From: Maridesulfovibrio sp.
GTDB taxonomy: Bacteria > Desulfobacterota > Desulfovibrionia > Desulfovibrionales > Desulfovibrionaceae
Direction: 5' to 3'
DNA: 64,000 bases
Assembly (NCBI RefSeq): GCF_963666665.1
Contig: NZ_OY762999.1
Span: 1,121,501 to 1,185,500 of the forward strand
Shown: piece by piece, positions 31,183-39,693 of the stretch
How the letters are laid out: every line of letters starts with the position of its first letter
How positions within the stretch are numbered: the stretch's first letter is position 1
Translations under genes and position numbers: made by a program
The notes under the pieces: generated by a model
The model's database searches: none
What the model saw: only the letters and a program-made list of their open reading frames with translations
Told to the model about the DNA's origin: nothing

Positions 31183-33516
31183 ATGACTGAACGATCTTAT
31201 GCTTTTTTTTCTTCCTTGGGAGAGCTGCTGGTTAAACGCAGATGGATTTGCTTTCTCCTTGTAATCGTTCTCAGCGCATCTGCTGTGTTCTTGTCACAAG
31301 GGTTGAAGTTTAACGGATCTCTTAAAGTCTGGTTTGTTGAAGACGATCCCGCCATGCAGCGTCTTGATGATTTTAAGAGAGAATTCGGCAATGACCATTT
31401 TGTTTATCTGCTCGCAGAGCCTGCTGAAGGCGGTGATGTTTTTACTCCGGATACAGTAAATTTACTGCGTGATCTGGCAAATGAACTGGAAGCCGAAGTT
31501 CCGTATCTTAAGGATATGAACTGGGTTGGTAATGCTGAGACAGTTGATTCCATGGTGGGCGGAATCAAGATCGTACGTCTGTTTGACGAAGATGTTCCTG
31601 AAGACGGCGGTGAAATGCTCGAAAGAAGGGGGCGGGCACTTGCGGAAGAAGATTTTGTCGGGCGTTTTATTTCCTCGGGTGGCGATGTGGCCGGGATTCT
31701 CCTCGAAATGGATGCTTATCCTGAGGGAGCCGCAAACCCTGAGTCAATGGTTGCGTATAAAGTATACTCGGTCCTTAAAAAGGATAAGTACTCAAAATTG
31801 AAGACATGGGTGGTTGGTGAGCCCGCATTCATGTTCAATTACAATGTGCTGGCAGGGAAGGAGACCCCTATGCTTTTCGGACTCTGCATACTGGTGCAGT
31901 TGATCCTGCTGGCTTTGCTAACTAGGTCTTTTCGTTCTTCGGTCGCTCCATTGCTTGTCGTTGTGTTGAGTGTCATATGGACATTCGGGTTAATCGGTTT
32001 AATTGGATTTGACTTGAACCTATTGATCATTGGACTTCCTGTTATTCTGGTCTGCGTGGGCATCGGTGATGCCGTTCATGTTATTGTTGCCTTTAATTCT
32101 GAATACCGAGCCGGGGTTCCCCGTAAAGAGGCTTTGAAGAATGCTGTGGCCAAGGTGGCCCTGCCTTGTCTGCTGACCTCTGCCACTACTGCAGCTGGTT
32201 TCTTTTCATTTATTACAGCTCCCATGGAGCCTTTTCGGGAAATGGCTTTATATGTTCCCGGAGGTGTTTTTGCCGCGTTGATTCTGACTTTTCTACTGGT
32301 GCCCTTTATCTTCTCCTTCGGGCGGGAACACCCCAGGAAGATGGTTGAGAATATTGCAGAACGGAAAAGTGATGTCTTTGACAAAGTATTTGGAAAGATA
32401 GCTGATCTGGTGCTTTCCGCTCCCAAAAAAATATCGGTTTTATTCTCCATTGTAGCGTTAATGGGGCTTATTGGCGCTTTCTATGTTCAGATTGAGACAA
32501 ATAATACCCATTTGCTGACCAAAGAAGTGCTCATGAGGCAGGCCATAGAACATGTGGACTCTTCCATGGGTGGCTCAATGGCTATCGAAGTTATTCTGGA
32601 TACCAATACACCTGATGGCGTTAAAAAAGTCGAATTCCTTAAGCATATGCAGGAGCTGGAGAATATTATTGAACAGAATCCGCTGGTGGCTGACACAACA
32701 AGTGTTCTTGATGCGCTTAGAAAAGTGCGTCGAGCCATGCATGGAGGAGATGAAGCTTATTACGCCTTGCCGGAGAATGACAAAGCGGCTTCAGAATATC
32801 TTTTTCTCTACGAAATGTCGGGCGGTGATCAGTTGGATAAGATGTTATCTTTTGACGGCTCGGTTGCCCGTATCAATGTAAGGACTTCTGCCCTTGGAAC
32901 AAGGGAAGCGCGCCAGTTGCGGGAAGAAATTCTTGCTGAGGCTGCAAAGTTTATCCCTGAAAATGTAAAGGTGGAAACAACTGGTTCCGTGGACCTTTCT
33001 GTAGCTCTTACTGACAATATCGCGTTGGGGCAGAATACCAGTTTCGCTATGGCCTTTGTAGCCATTACCCTGATGATGATTTTGTCCATGCGTTCAATCA
33101 AGGTCGGTATTCTGAGTATGGTGCCGAATGTCTTTCCCGTCTTGATGGTTATGGGGCTGCTCGGAGCGGCCGGTATTTTCATGGATACGGTTGTGATGAG
33201 TGTTAGTGCCATGATTATCGGTGTTGCGGTGGACGACACGGTTCACTTCTTTATCCGTCTTCGCCGGGAATTTGAGGCATCGGGCAAATATGAATCCGCT
33301 GTCCGGGCAACCATAATGGGTGCCGGTAGACCGTTGCTGTTCACCACACTGGCTCTGTCTCTAGGCTTTGCGACACTGATGTTCTCGGTAATGACCGGTT
33401 GGATCAAGGTTGGAGCTCTTGCCGGATATGCATTTTCATGTGCGCTTCTGGCAGACTTGTTCTTAGCTCCGGCTCTGGTGCTGATCTTTAAGCCTTTCGG
33501 ACCTGAGAAAGAATAA
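31183..33516 (+). CDS. MMPL/RND-superfamily exporter
   Basis: A 777-aa inner-membrane protein with the two-fold RND layout: TM1 (WICFLLVIVLSASAVFL), a large periplasmic domain, five more helices (about 220-390), then a repeat with TM7 near 405, a second periplasmic domain and the final helices. Charged transmembrane motifs of the type used for proton flow are seen (VCVGIGDAVHVIVAF near 294; IGVAVDDTVHFFIRL near 680). It belongs to the 'predicted exporter of the RND superfamily' group often found with LolA-like and outer-membrane barrel proteins, both encoded downstream here. The likely role is export of the finished metallophore. Confidence 0.88.
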   Translation: MTERSYAFFSSLGELLVKRRWICFLLVIVLSASAVFLSQGLKFNGSLKVWFVEDDPAMQRLDDFKREFGNDHFVYLLAEPAEGGDVFTPDTVNLLRDLANELEAEVPYLKDMNWVGNAETVDSMVGGIKIVRLFDEDVPEDGGEMLERRGRALAEEDFVGRFISSGGDVAGILLEMDAYPEGAANPESMVAYKVYSVLKKDKYSKLKTWVVGEPAFMFNYNVLAGKETPMLFGLCILVQLILLALLTRSFRSSVAPLLVVVLSVIWTFGLIGLIGFDLNLLIIGLPVILVCVGIGDAVHVIVAFNSEYRAGVPRKEALKNAVAKVALPCLLTSATTAAGFFSFITAPMEPFREMALYVPGGVFAALILTFLLVPFIFSFGREHPRKMVENIAERKSDVFDKVFGKIADLVLSAPKKISVLFSIVALMGLIGAFYVQIETNNTHLLTKEVLMRQAIEHVDSSMGGSMAIEVILDTNTPDGVKKVEFLKHMQELENIIEQNPLVADTTSVLDALRKVRRAMHGGDEAYYALPENDKAASEYLFLYEMSGGDQLDKMLSFDGSVARINVRTSALGTREARQLREEILAEAAKFIPENVKVETTGSVDLSVALTDNIALGQNTSFAMAFVAITLMMILSMRSIKVGILSMVPNVFPVLMVMGLLGAAGIFMDTVVMSVSAMIIGVAVDDTVHFFIRLRREFEASGKYESAVRATIMGAGRPLLFTTLALSLGFATLMFSVMTGWIKVGALAGYAFSCALLADLFLAPALVLIFKPFGPEKE

Positions 33517-33526
33517 GGAGAAGAAA

Positions 33527-34285
33527 ATGTCAGCTTGGATTATGCCGGAAATTAAAAACTCAGCACGGGGACGGCTGTTCTGCTTTCCCTTTGCCGGTGG
33601 CGGAGCTTCTGCTTATCGCAACTGGCTGGGTGAATCATCTGATGATCTGGAGATTATAGCCATACAGCCTCCGGGACGTGAAAACAGAATGGGGGACCGC
33701 CCCTTGGAAAGCATGGATGAAATTGTAACCGAAGCTGTACGTGAGATTATGAAGTTTGGCGATTGTCCGTTTTCATTTTTCGGACATAGCCTTGGAGCCA
33801 GAGTCGCTTTCGAATGCGTGCGTAGGCTTCGTCAACTGAACTGCCCGCTACCGGAGCATTTATTTGTTTCCGGCAGCAGGTCTCCTGAGATCCCGGAACC
33901 GAAACCATTGCACCACCTCGATGACAGCAGCTTTGTGGAAGAGTTGAAACGTTTTAGCGGTACTCCGCAGGTCATCCTTGAGAACAGGGAGTTGATGGAG
34001 TTGTTTCTGCCCATCCTGCGTGCTGATTTTACTGTGGACGAGACATATAGCTTTGTTGAAGCAGCACCTCTGACAGTACCTGTTACTGCTTTTTGTGGCA
34101 CTGATGACGAAGAAGCGACCCTTGAGGAAATGGAAGGGTGGCGCAGGCATACAGCCAGCTCTTTCTTCTTGCATTCTGTGAAAGGGGAGCACTTTTTTAT
34201 CCTTGAATCTTGGCGTGATGTTCTTGGGTGTATCCGTGAAACACTCTCTTCGCACGAATCATTCTATTTACGCGATGCAGTATAA
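33527..34285 (+). CDS. Type II (editing) thioesterase
   Basis: A 252-aa alpha/beta hydrolase of the GrsT/YbtT family, starting at ATG 33527 behind AAGGAG. The N-terminus LFCFPFAGGGASAYRNW is diagnostic. The nucleophile is Ser in FFGHSLGARVAF, the acid is in FCGTDDEEAT and the His is in KGEHFFIL. Such enzymes clear mis-primed or stalled acyl groups from NRPS and PKS carrier domains. Because the megasynthase ends in a reductase and has no TE domain of its own, this protein is for proof-reading, not release. Its stop overlaps the start of the phosphopantetheinyl transferase gene. Confidence 0.92.
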   Translation: MSAWIMPEIKNSARGRLFCFPFAGGGASAYRNWLGESSDDLEIIAIQPPGRENRMGDRPLESMDEIVTEAVREIMKFGDCPFSFFGHSLGARVAFECVRRLRQLNCPLPEHLFVSGSRSPEIPEPKPLHHLDDSSFVEELKRFSGTPQVILENRELMELFLPILRADFTVDETYSFVEAAPLTVPVTAFCGTDDEEATLEEMEGWRRHTASSFFLHSVKGEHFFILESWRDVLGCIRETLSSHESFYLRDAV

Positions 34286-35108
34286 AACTGAATTGGGAGG
34301 AGAATCAGGGGCTGGCCCGGTTTCCTCCCTATTTCCTGAATTGCGGTTGAAGTCTGTCTCCTACGAAGATTTGGCCGTCTTTCTAGCATCTGCGCGGAAT
34401 TCTGATTTTTGGTTGTCCAAGGAAACTATTCATATCTGGAAAATCATAAATAAAGGGCAGACGGTCCCTTCCGGGTATCTGGCTTTACTTTCCGAAGATG
34501 AAAAGAAGCGTGCTTCTCTCATGTCCACCCCGCTTTTGAAGTCCAGTTTTTTGTATTTCCGTATTTTCTTGCGTTGTCTGCTGTCTTTGTATGTCGGTAG
34601 TGGGCCTCAAGAACTGTGTTTCTCTTACAATGATTATGGAAAACCAAAGCTTGGTAGTGAAAATATATTTTTTAATATTTCCCATTCTGGCGATCTGGCT
34701 GTTGCTGCGTTCTCCGGCTGCAATGAACTGGGAGTGGATATTGAACGTGTAAGACCAGTTCCGGAAGCCGTGGAGATCGCTCGAAATTCTTTTTCCCGTA
34801 TTGAAACGCGCTGGATTAGCGCGGTGGAAGGGATGGAGCGCTATAAACGTTTTTTGCGTTGCTGGGTCATACGTGAAGCCTGCGTAAAGGCCATAGGAAC
34901 AGGACTTTCCATGCCGCTTAATTCATTTGAGGTCCAGTTGCCGGAAATGGCCGGAATTAATCAAAAAGGATCATTATATGGACGGCCTTTTGTCGTGGGT
35001 CTGGACTCTGAGCATCGGTTGTTAGTGCGTGAATTTTTCCTTGATGATTCTTATCTGGGAGCATTGGCGGTTTTGCATAAGCACCCGAATTTCTTACTAT
35101 CATGCTGA
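34275..35108 (+). CDS. Sfp-type 4'-phosphopantetheinyl transferase
   Basis: About 277 aa read from ATG 34275, which overlaps the thioesterase gene by 11 bases; longer in-frame starts overlap further and look less likely. Motifs are FNISHSGDLAVAAFS, the Mg-binding LGVDIERVRP, and WVIREACVKAIGTG, in which Arg replaces the common Lys of W-x-x-KEA. It transfers phosphopantetheine from CoA to the Ser of carrier domains. Six carrier domains are visible in the two megasynthases (three per protein), so it is the expected activator. Confidence 0.9.
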   Translation: MQYKTELGGESGAGPVSSLFPELRLKSVSYEDLAVFLASARNSDFWLSKETIHIWKIINKGQTVPSGYLALLSEDEKKRASLMSTPLLKSSFLYFRIFLRCLLSLYVGSGPQELCFSYNDYGKPKLGSENIFFNISHSGDLAVAAFSGCNELGVDIERVRPVPEAVEIARNSFSRIETRWISAVEGMERYKRFLRCWVIREACVKAIGTGLSMPLNSFEVQLPEMAGINQKGSLYGRPFVVGLDSEHRLLVREFFLDDSYLGALAVLHKHPNFLLSC

Positions 35109-35136
35109 ATCTTGAACAAGTAGTAGGTGTCCTTTT

Positions 35137-36270
35137 ATGAAAAAGATCGGAATCTTAGGTGGGTATGGAAAGGTTGGAAGTGTTGCAGCTGACCATCTGG
35201 CCAAAATCGATGGTGTTGAATTGTTGATTGCCGGACGCAATGAAAGTGCAGCCTTAAATGCCGCCATTGAACTGGAAAGCAATTACGCGAATGAAAGCGG
35301 TAAATCGTTTCAGGGGATTGGGGTAGATGTTCATGACCCTTCTTCTCTAGCTGCGTTCTGTGAGCAGTGCGATGTGGTTTTGAATTGCACCGGACCAACA
35401 GCACTTATCGGTGATGTGGTGGCAAGATCCGCAATACTTAATGGCGCGCATTTCGTTGATCCCGGCGGATATGATTATGTCTTGGATCAACTTGAAGATC
35501 TACGCGATAAGGCAGCTGAGAAAAATCTTAATATTTGTTTTGCCGCAGGCATTGTGCCAGGAATTTCCGCATTACTTCCTGCTCTGGCAGCAGCTGATTT
35601 CACTGAGGTTCATACCCTGAATTGTTATTTTGCCGGGGAAGACAGCTGGTCTTATGGCTCTGCTTACGACATGACCTGCGGCATGCACGAACTCAGTCAG
35701 CTTGGCCCCTGCATGATTTATAAGGGCGAAGAACAGAAGCTGGCCTTTCCTGAAAGGGTAATTCACTTTCCTACACTTCCGGAGCCAATGGGGAAGAGTT
35801 TGGCCCAGCCTTTTTATACCAAGGAATTCAAGAGATTCTGCAAGCACATAGCTGCAGAGGAGGCTCGTTGTTTCTGGGTTAATACCGGGCTTGCCTTCTT
35901 TTTGGCTTTGGGAGCTGTCCGCTTATTTAAGCTGTACCGTTCAGGTAGCCAGATAGAGCGTTCTGCAAAAATGTTGTGCCGCGCTTCGGCTATGGATGGC
36001 AAAAGAAGACCCCCCAAAGGTTATATGCTCTGCACTGTAATCAAAGGAATTTGTGACGGGACCCAAAAGACAAAGACCTATTGGCTGTATTTTCCTGATT
36101 CATACACTGGAACCGGACTTGCTTCCGGGCTGATGGCGCAAAAGATTGCTGAGGCCCCGTCAGAAAAGTCAGTAATGGGCTTTTTACCGGACATGGTTGA
36201 GGCTTCTGAGATTTTATCCGTTTTGGAAAATGAAGGAATTCGCCTGCAAGTGAAGGCTGGAGGAATATAG
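35137..36270 (+). CDS. Saccharopine-dehydrogenase-like NAD(P)H reductase
   Basis: A 377-aa protein starting at ATG 35137. The N-terminal Rossmann site is KIGILGGYGKVGSVAADHLA, with DVVLNCTGP and the FAAGIVPGISALLPALAA segment typical of the saccharopine-dehydrogenase NADP-binding family. One hydrophobic stretch near residues 250-263 recalls the membrane-touching helix of SCCPDH relatives. Thiazoline siderophore clusters usually have a reductase in this position (Irp3 or PchG type), but those belong to another family. It could reduce a thiazoline or act on the aldehyde that the terminal R domain should release, for example by reductive amination, as opine dehydrogenases do. The substrate is not determined by sequence. 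Confidence 0.75.
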   Translation: MKKIGILGGYGKVGSVAADHLAKIDGVELLIAGRNESAALNAAIELESNYANESGKSFQGIGVDVHDPSSLAAFCEQCDVVLNCTGPTALIGDVVARSAILNGAHFVDPGGYDYVLDQLEDLRDKAAEKNLNICFAAGIVPGISALLPALAAADFTEVHTLNCYFAGEDSWSYGSAYDMTCGMHELSQLGPCMIYKGEEQKLAFPERVIHFPTLPEPMGKSLAQPFYTKEFKRFCKHIAAEEARCFWVNTGLAFFLALGAVRLFKLYRSGSQIERSAKMLCRASAMDGKRRPPKGYMLCTVIKGICDGTQKTKTYWLYFPDSYTGTGLASGLMAQKIAEAPSEKSVMGFLPDMVEASEILSVLENEGIRLQVKAGGI

Positions 36271-37035
36271 ATGTTTAAGAAAATGTTCATGGTGATAATG
36301 ATGGTTATGGCGTTCTCCTCTCCGGCTGCGGCCATTACCGGGCAGGAAGTTGCTGAACGTATGGATGCTGTTGATGTCAGCAAATGCGGTCAGATGGATG
36401 TGGTTATGGTTATCAGCCGTGGTGAGCAGAAAATGGCCCGGGCTATGACAGTGCGTAAGAAGAAATTTGATGATTCGGAAAAGCAGGTTATCCACTTTGC
36501 AAGACCCGCGGATGTGCGCGGCACTTCATATCTGACATGGTCCTATAAGGATGTCGGTATGGAAGATGATATGTGGGTTTATATGCCCTCGGAATCGTTG
36601 GTGCGCAGGATAAGCGGGGGAGGCAAGAAAGGTCCTTTCATGCGTAGCGATTATGCCAACGAGGATATCTCCCGTCGGGAGGTCGTGGATGACAAACACA
36701 CATTGGTCGGTGAAGAGAATCTTTTCGGGGTAGATTGCTATGTCGTTGAAATGGTTCCGGTGCTGCCCGCAAAGACGAATTATACCAAACGATTGGTTTG
36801 GATTCGCAAGGATATCTGGCTACCCGCAAAAATCGAGTATTACAATAAGAAAAACGCCATGTTCAAGGAGCTTCTGTATGGCGGCTATAAAAAGATACAG
36901 GGTATCTGGACAACTACCCGCCAGAAAATGACAACTCCCGCACGCGGCACTGAAACGATCATGGAGTACCGTAACGTTGAATACAACACTGGTCTTGATG
37001 ACGCTATTTTTCAGCAGACTGATTTGAAGCGCTGA
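36271..37035 (+). CDS. LolA-like outer-membrane lipoprotein-sorting protein
   Basis: A 254-aa periplasmic protein, ATG directly after the previous stop. A signal peptide ends near PAAA-ITG. The half-barrel LolA/LolB-like fold is suggested by alternating strands such as DVVMVISRGEQKMARAMTV, YLTWSYKDVGMEDDMWVYMP and RLVWIRKDIWLPAKIEYY. Members of this group (PF17131 type) are commonly encoded beside MMPL/RND exporters and probably bind a hydrophobic cargo in the periplasm. Here it would bridge the exporter and the barrel encoded next. Confidence 0.85.
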   Translation: MFKKMFMVIMMVMAFSSPAAAITGQEVAERMDAVDVSKCGQMDVVMVISRGEQKMARAMTVRKKKFDDSEKQVIHFARPADVRGTSYLTWSYKDVGMEDDMWVYMPSESLVRRISGGGKKGPFMRSDYANEDISRREVVDDKHTLVGEENLFGVDCYVVEMVPVLPAKTNYTKRLVWIRKDIWLPAKIEYYNKKNAMFKELLYGGYKKIQGIWTTTRQKMTTPARGTETIMEYRNVEYNTGLDDAIFQQTDLKR

Positions 37036-37067
37036 TATTGGAATTGATTTTGTCCAAGACTGAAAAA

Positions 37068-38534
37068 ATGAATACATATAAAAGAGTTGTGTCTATTGAT
37101 CTGGTGTTGAGAAACAGCTTTTACCTGTTATTGCTGGGGATATTGGCGATGCTGGGCATTGCCTGTCTTTCCAGTACTGTCTGCGCGGAAGAGAGTGCTT
37201 CTTCCGCACAGGTTCAGGAATACAGCTCGAACGCGGTTCAAGGGGACCCGTTTGCCGTTGAAGGAGATTCATTTGATTCTCTGATTGAGGAAAGCCCGGA
37301 GCTTTCCACGCTTGATGAAGATGATAATAAATTTGCTCTCGGTGGATATCTTGAGTCGCGGAACCAGTTATCATTGGTTCATTTTGATGAGCCGATCTCC
37401 CTGCGCCAGAGACTTCGGCTTGAGGGAGGTTGGAAGCATAAAGAGTTTTCTGCTTTCGTCAGTACTGATACTGATCTCGAAGCAGCAGCCTATACATGGG
37501 AAGGGGAGAACAGGGCTAAGTCTTTTGAGCTTAAAGAGTGTTATTTGACCTACGATACTGAGTCACTTGATATGCTTATCGGGCGCAAAATCCATCGTTG
37601 GGGAACTGGTGACGGTGTAAACCCTCTGGATTTAATCAACCCTCTGGATGTCAGGGATCCTGTAGCGGCAGGTAATGCTGATAACCGTGTACCAACATTT
37701 TTGATGAGTACTACTTATTCAGTCGGCGCATGGTCATTGGAAGGAGTTCTTCTACCTAGAGGAAGTGTAAACGACCAGTTGCATCAGGGGAATCCTTGGC
37801 CCCCTAAAGGTTTGCGTGATCTGTATACCCTTGAAGATCAGGGAGAACTGAACCTTGAGGGGCGGGATGTCCCAGATGAGTGGTTCAGTGATATGGAATT
37901 TGGGGGAAAACTTACGGCGACTCTAGGCAAGATCGACCTTTCATTTATCGCATATTCCGGTTTCATCAATTCTCCATTATATAAATATGATGCCGGAACT
38001 GCCGGAGTTCCTTCCTATACGCCTGTATATCCCAGTTTTTCAGCTTTTGGTTTTAACTTCGCCTCCAGTCTTGGTGATTCTTCCACTTTGCGGGGCGAGT
38101 TCGCCTACAAGCCTTCGTATCCTGTGGCTATTGTTGAGGGCGATGGTATTGGCCGTCGTGACCTCTGGCAGGGTGTTCTCGGCGTGGATTATGACTATGA
38201 AGGTGCGTATTATCTTAACATTCAGTTTTTTGCCGATTTGTTCGCGGGCAACCTCTTAGGGGAGTCCGGCACTGTGAACAGTCCCAGAAGTAGGTATGGC
38301 ATCACCTATGAGTTAAGCGGTAAGTATTTTAATGATGATTTGAAAGCTGGCGTACGCGGTTCTGCGTACGCCAGCAATGACGGAACGCTGACTGATATTT
38401 TCAGTGAGTACCAGTTCGGTGACAATTGGAAGTTGTCTTCCGGGGTTATGATCTGGACAGGTGATGCATCAGGAACAATGGGACAATATGATTCGAACGA
38501 TACGCTCTATATGACAGTCAGATATTCATTTTAA
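37068..38534 (+). CDS. Outer-membrane beta-barrel protein (DUF1302-like)
   Basis: About 488 aa from ATG 37068; a TTG at 37038 is an alternative. A signal segment (SFYLLLLGILAMLGIACLSS) ends near VCAEES. The mature part has alternating amphipathic strands and ends with Phe (YMTVRYSF), as outer-membrane barrels do. The GRKIHRWGTGDGVNPLDLI stretch resembles the DUF1302/exporter-associated barrel family. With the MMPL protein and the LolA-like protein it makes a plausible three-part export route. It closes the plus-strand arm; the convergent AraC gene ends 9 bp away. Confidence 0.8.
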   Translation: MNTYKRVVSIDLVLRNSFYLLLLGILAMLGIACLSSTVCAEESASSAQVQEYSSNAVQGDPFAVEGDSFDSLIEESPELSTLDEDDNKFALGGYLESRNQLSLVHFDEPISLRQRLRLEGGWKHKEFSAFVSTDTDLEAAAYTWEGENRAKSFELKECYLTYDTESLDMLIGRKIHRWGTGDGVNPLDLINPLDVRDPVAAGNADNRVPTFLMSTTYSVGAWSLEGVLLPRGSVNDQLHQGNPWPPKGLRDLYTLEDQGELNLEGRDVPDEWFSDMEFGGKLTATLGKIDLSFIAYSGFINSPLYKYDAGTAGVPSYTPVYPSFSAFGFNFASSLGDSSTLRGEFAYKPSYPVAIVEGDGIGRRDLWQGVLGVDYDYEGAYYLNIQFFADLFAGNLLGESGTVNSPRSRYGITYELSGKYFNDDLKAGVRGSAYASNDGTLTDIFSEYQFGDNWKLSSGVMIWTGDASGTMGQYDSNDTLYMTVRYSF

Positions 38535-38542
38535 AAGAACAG

Positions 38543-39535
38543 CTAGACTATCAGGGCAGATATGCTTCTTTGTTGCTGCTTTAAGTGTTCAGCCTGATAA
38601 CGTTTCGGCTGCAGTCCGTATTGGTCGACAAACGCGCGTGACAGGTGGCTTGGGCTGGAGAATCCGCATTCATAAGCAACTTCGGCAACACTCCTTCTTC
38701 CGTCTTCAAGCATTCTTCTTGAGCACTCCAGTCTTTCCTGCCTCAAAACTCCGAAAACGGTATTGCCGTATATTGTTTTAAAAAGCTGATTGAGTCGAGT
38801 GTGAGTTATGCCGGCCTGTTTAGCCAGATCCAGAAGCGAAGGCGGAGACGCAATATCCCGCATCAGTATTTCGTATGCTCGCATGACCGCCTGATGCTCG
38901 TAAGTCGTGATTTTTTTTGTTTTTATCAATGCACAATCAAGAAGGCTGAGCTGAGTGTACATGAGCTCAAGTGCTTTGTATTCAAGGAATATCTTTTTCA
39001 TCGAACCGTTAAGCATGCATTCCATAATCTGCTGTGCTGTTATTTGAATGGGTAGCGGCAATTCTGTTTTGTGAAAGAACGGTAGTGGATTTTTTGACTT
39101 GATCTTCGCATGAAGCTGCGGGCAGACTGAGTGTCCGGCTTCATCAACAAGATGAAGCAGTGTTTCAGGATGAATCTGCAGACCGACAGATTGTAGTGGT
39201 ACTCCTTTTTGTGTTGTAGAAATTCCTTTAGTTTCAGGTAGATAAGATAAGGTTAGTTTTTGGCTGTCAGTTTTAATTGAATGTTGTTTTTGAGTTTTAT
39301 CAATAACATTAAGTCGCGTGTCCCCCGACAAGCAGTACAGAAATTCGACTGGTGCGGAATCGGATTCAAATTCAAATTGTACAGTTTCTTCCAATGCCGG
39401 AAGATTCTGGACAATTAACTTGATGCCGCTCCTGATCTGATACTCCTCCCACGCTACCTCCTCTTGCGACTCCAGAAGCCATTTGTTTGAAACATTATCA
39501 CAATGTTTCCAGTTGTTTGTGTTGATTACAACCAT
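38543..39535 (-). CDS. AraC-family regulator, PchR/YbtA-like
   Basis: A 330-aa protein from ATG 39535, which has GGAGG five bases upstream; an in-frame TTG at 39547 overlaps that site and is rejected. The C-terminal 100 residues are an AraC double helix-turn-helix (LDLAKQAGITHTRLNQLFK; VAEVAYECGFSSPSHLSRAF, then QYGLQPKRY). The N-terminal part is a poorly conserved ligand-binding domain. PchR and YbtA use the same layout to sense their own metal-siderophore complex and turn on receptor and synthesis genes. It sits between the two arms of the locus, with a Fur-like site just upstream. Confidence 0.88.
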   Translation of the reverse strand: MVVINTNNWKHCDNVSNKWLLESQEEVAWEEYQIRSGIKLIVQNLPALEETVQFEFESDSAPVEFLYCLSGDTRLNVIDKTQKQHSIKTDSQKLTLSYLPETKGISTTQKGVPLQSVGLQIHPETLLHLVDEAGHSVCPQLHAKIKSKNPLPFFHKTELPLPIQITAQQIMECMLNGSMKKIFLEYKALELMYTQLSLLDCALIKTKKITTYEHQAVMRAYEILMRDIASPPSLLDLAKQAGITHTRLNQLFKTIYGNTVFGVLRQERLECSRRMLEDGRRSVAEVAYECGFSSPSHLSRAFVDQYGLQPKRYQAEHLKQQQRSISALIV

Positions 39536-39575
39536 AGTTTCCTCCAATTCAGAGGCAACATAACACCGCCTCTTT

Positions 39576-39594
39576 GATATCGCAAGTCATTATC
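39576..39594 (-). promoter_or_regulatory. Putative Fur-family operator upstream of the AraC gene
   Basis: Read on the plus strand, GATATCGCAAGTCATTATC matches the 19-bp Fur consensus at 14 of 19 positions. It lies 41 bp upstream of the AraC start. It is the second such site in the locus (see 28064-28082), placed as for Fur control of pchR or ybtA. Confidence 0.55.
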
Positions 39595-39626
39595 AAGTTG
39601 AAGTGTGCGGAATATGAAATAAATGA

Positions 39627-39656
39627 CAAGACCGCCATTATATGTAGGCGGCCTTG
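39627..39656 (-). terminator. Terminator of the NRPS-PKS operon
   Basis: Stem 39627-39636 with 39647-39656 (one mismatch), loop of 10. On the minus strand a T-rich GTCATTTATTT follows. It lies about 40 bp past the stop of the second megasynthase and separates it from the AraC gene. Confidence 0.7.
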
Positions 39657-39693
39657 TTCATATGTGGGTAGGATATTTCAGCTTGAGTGCAAG

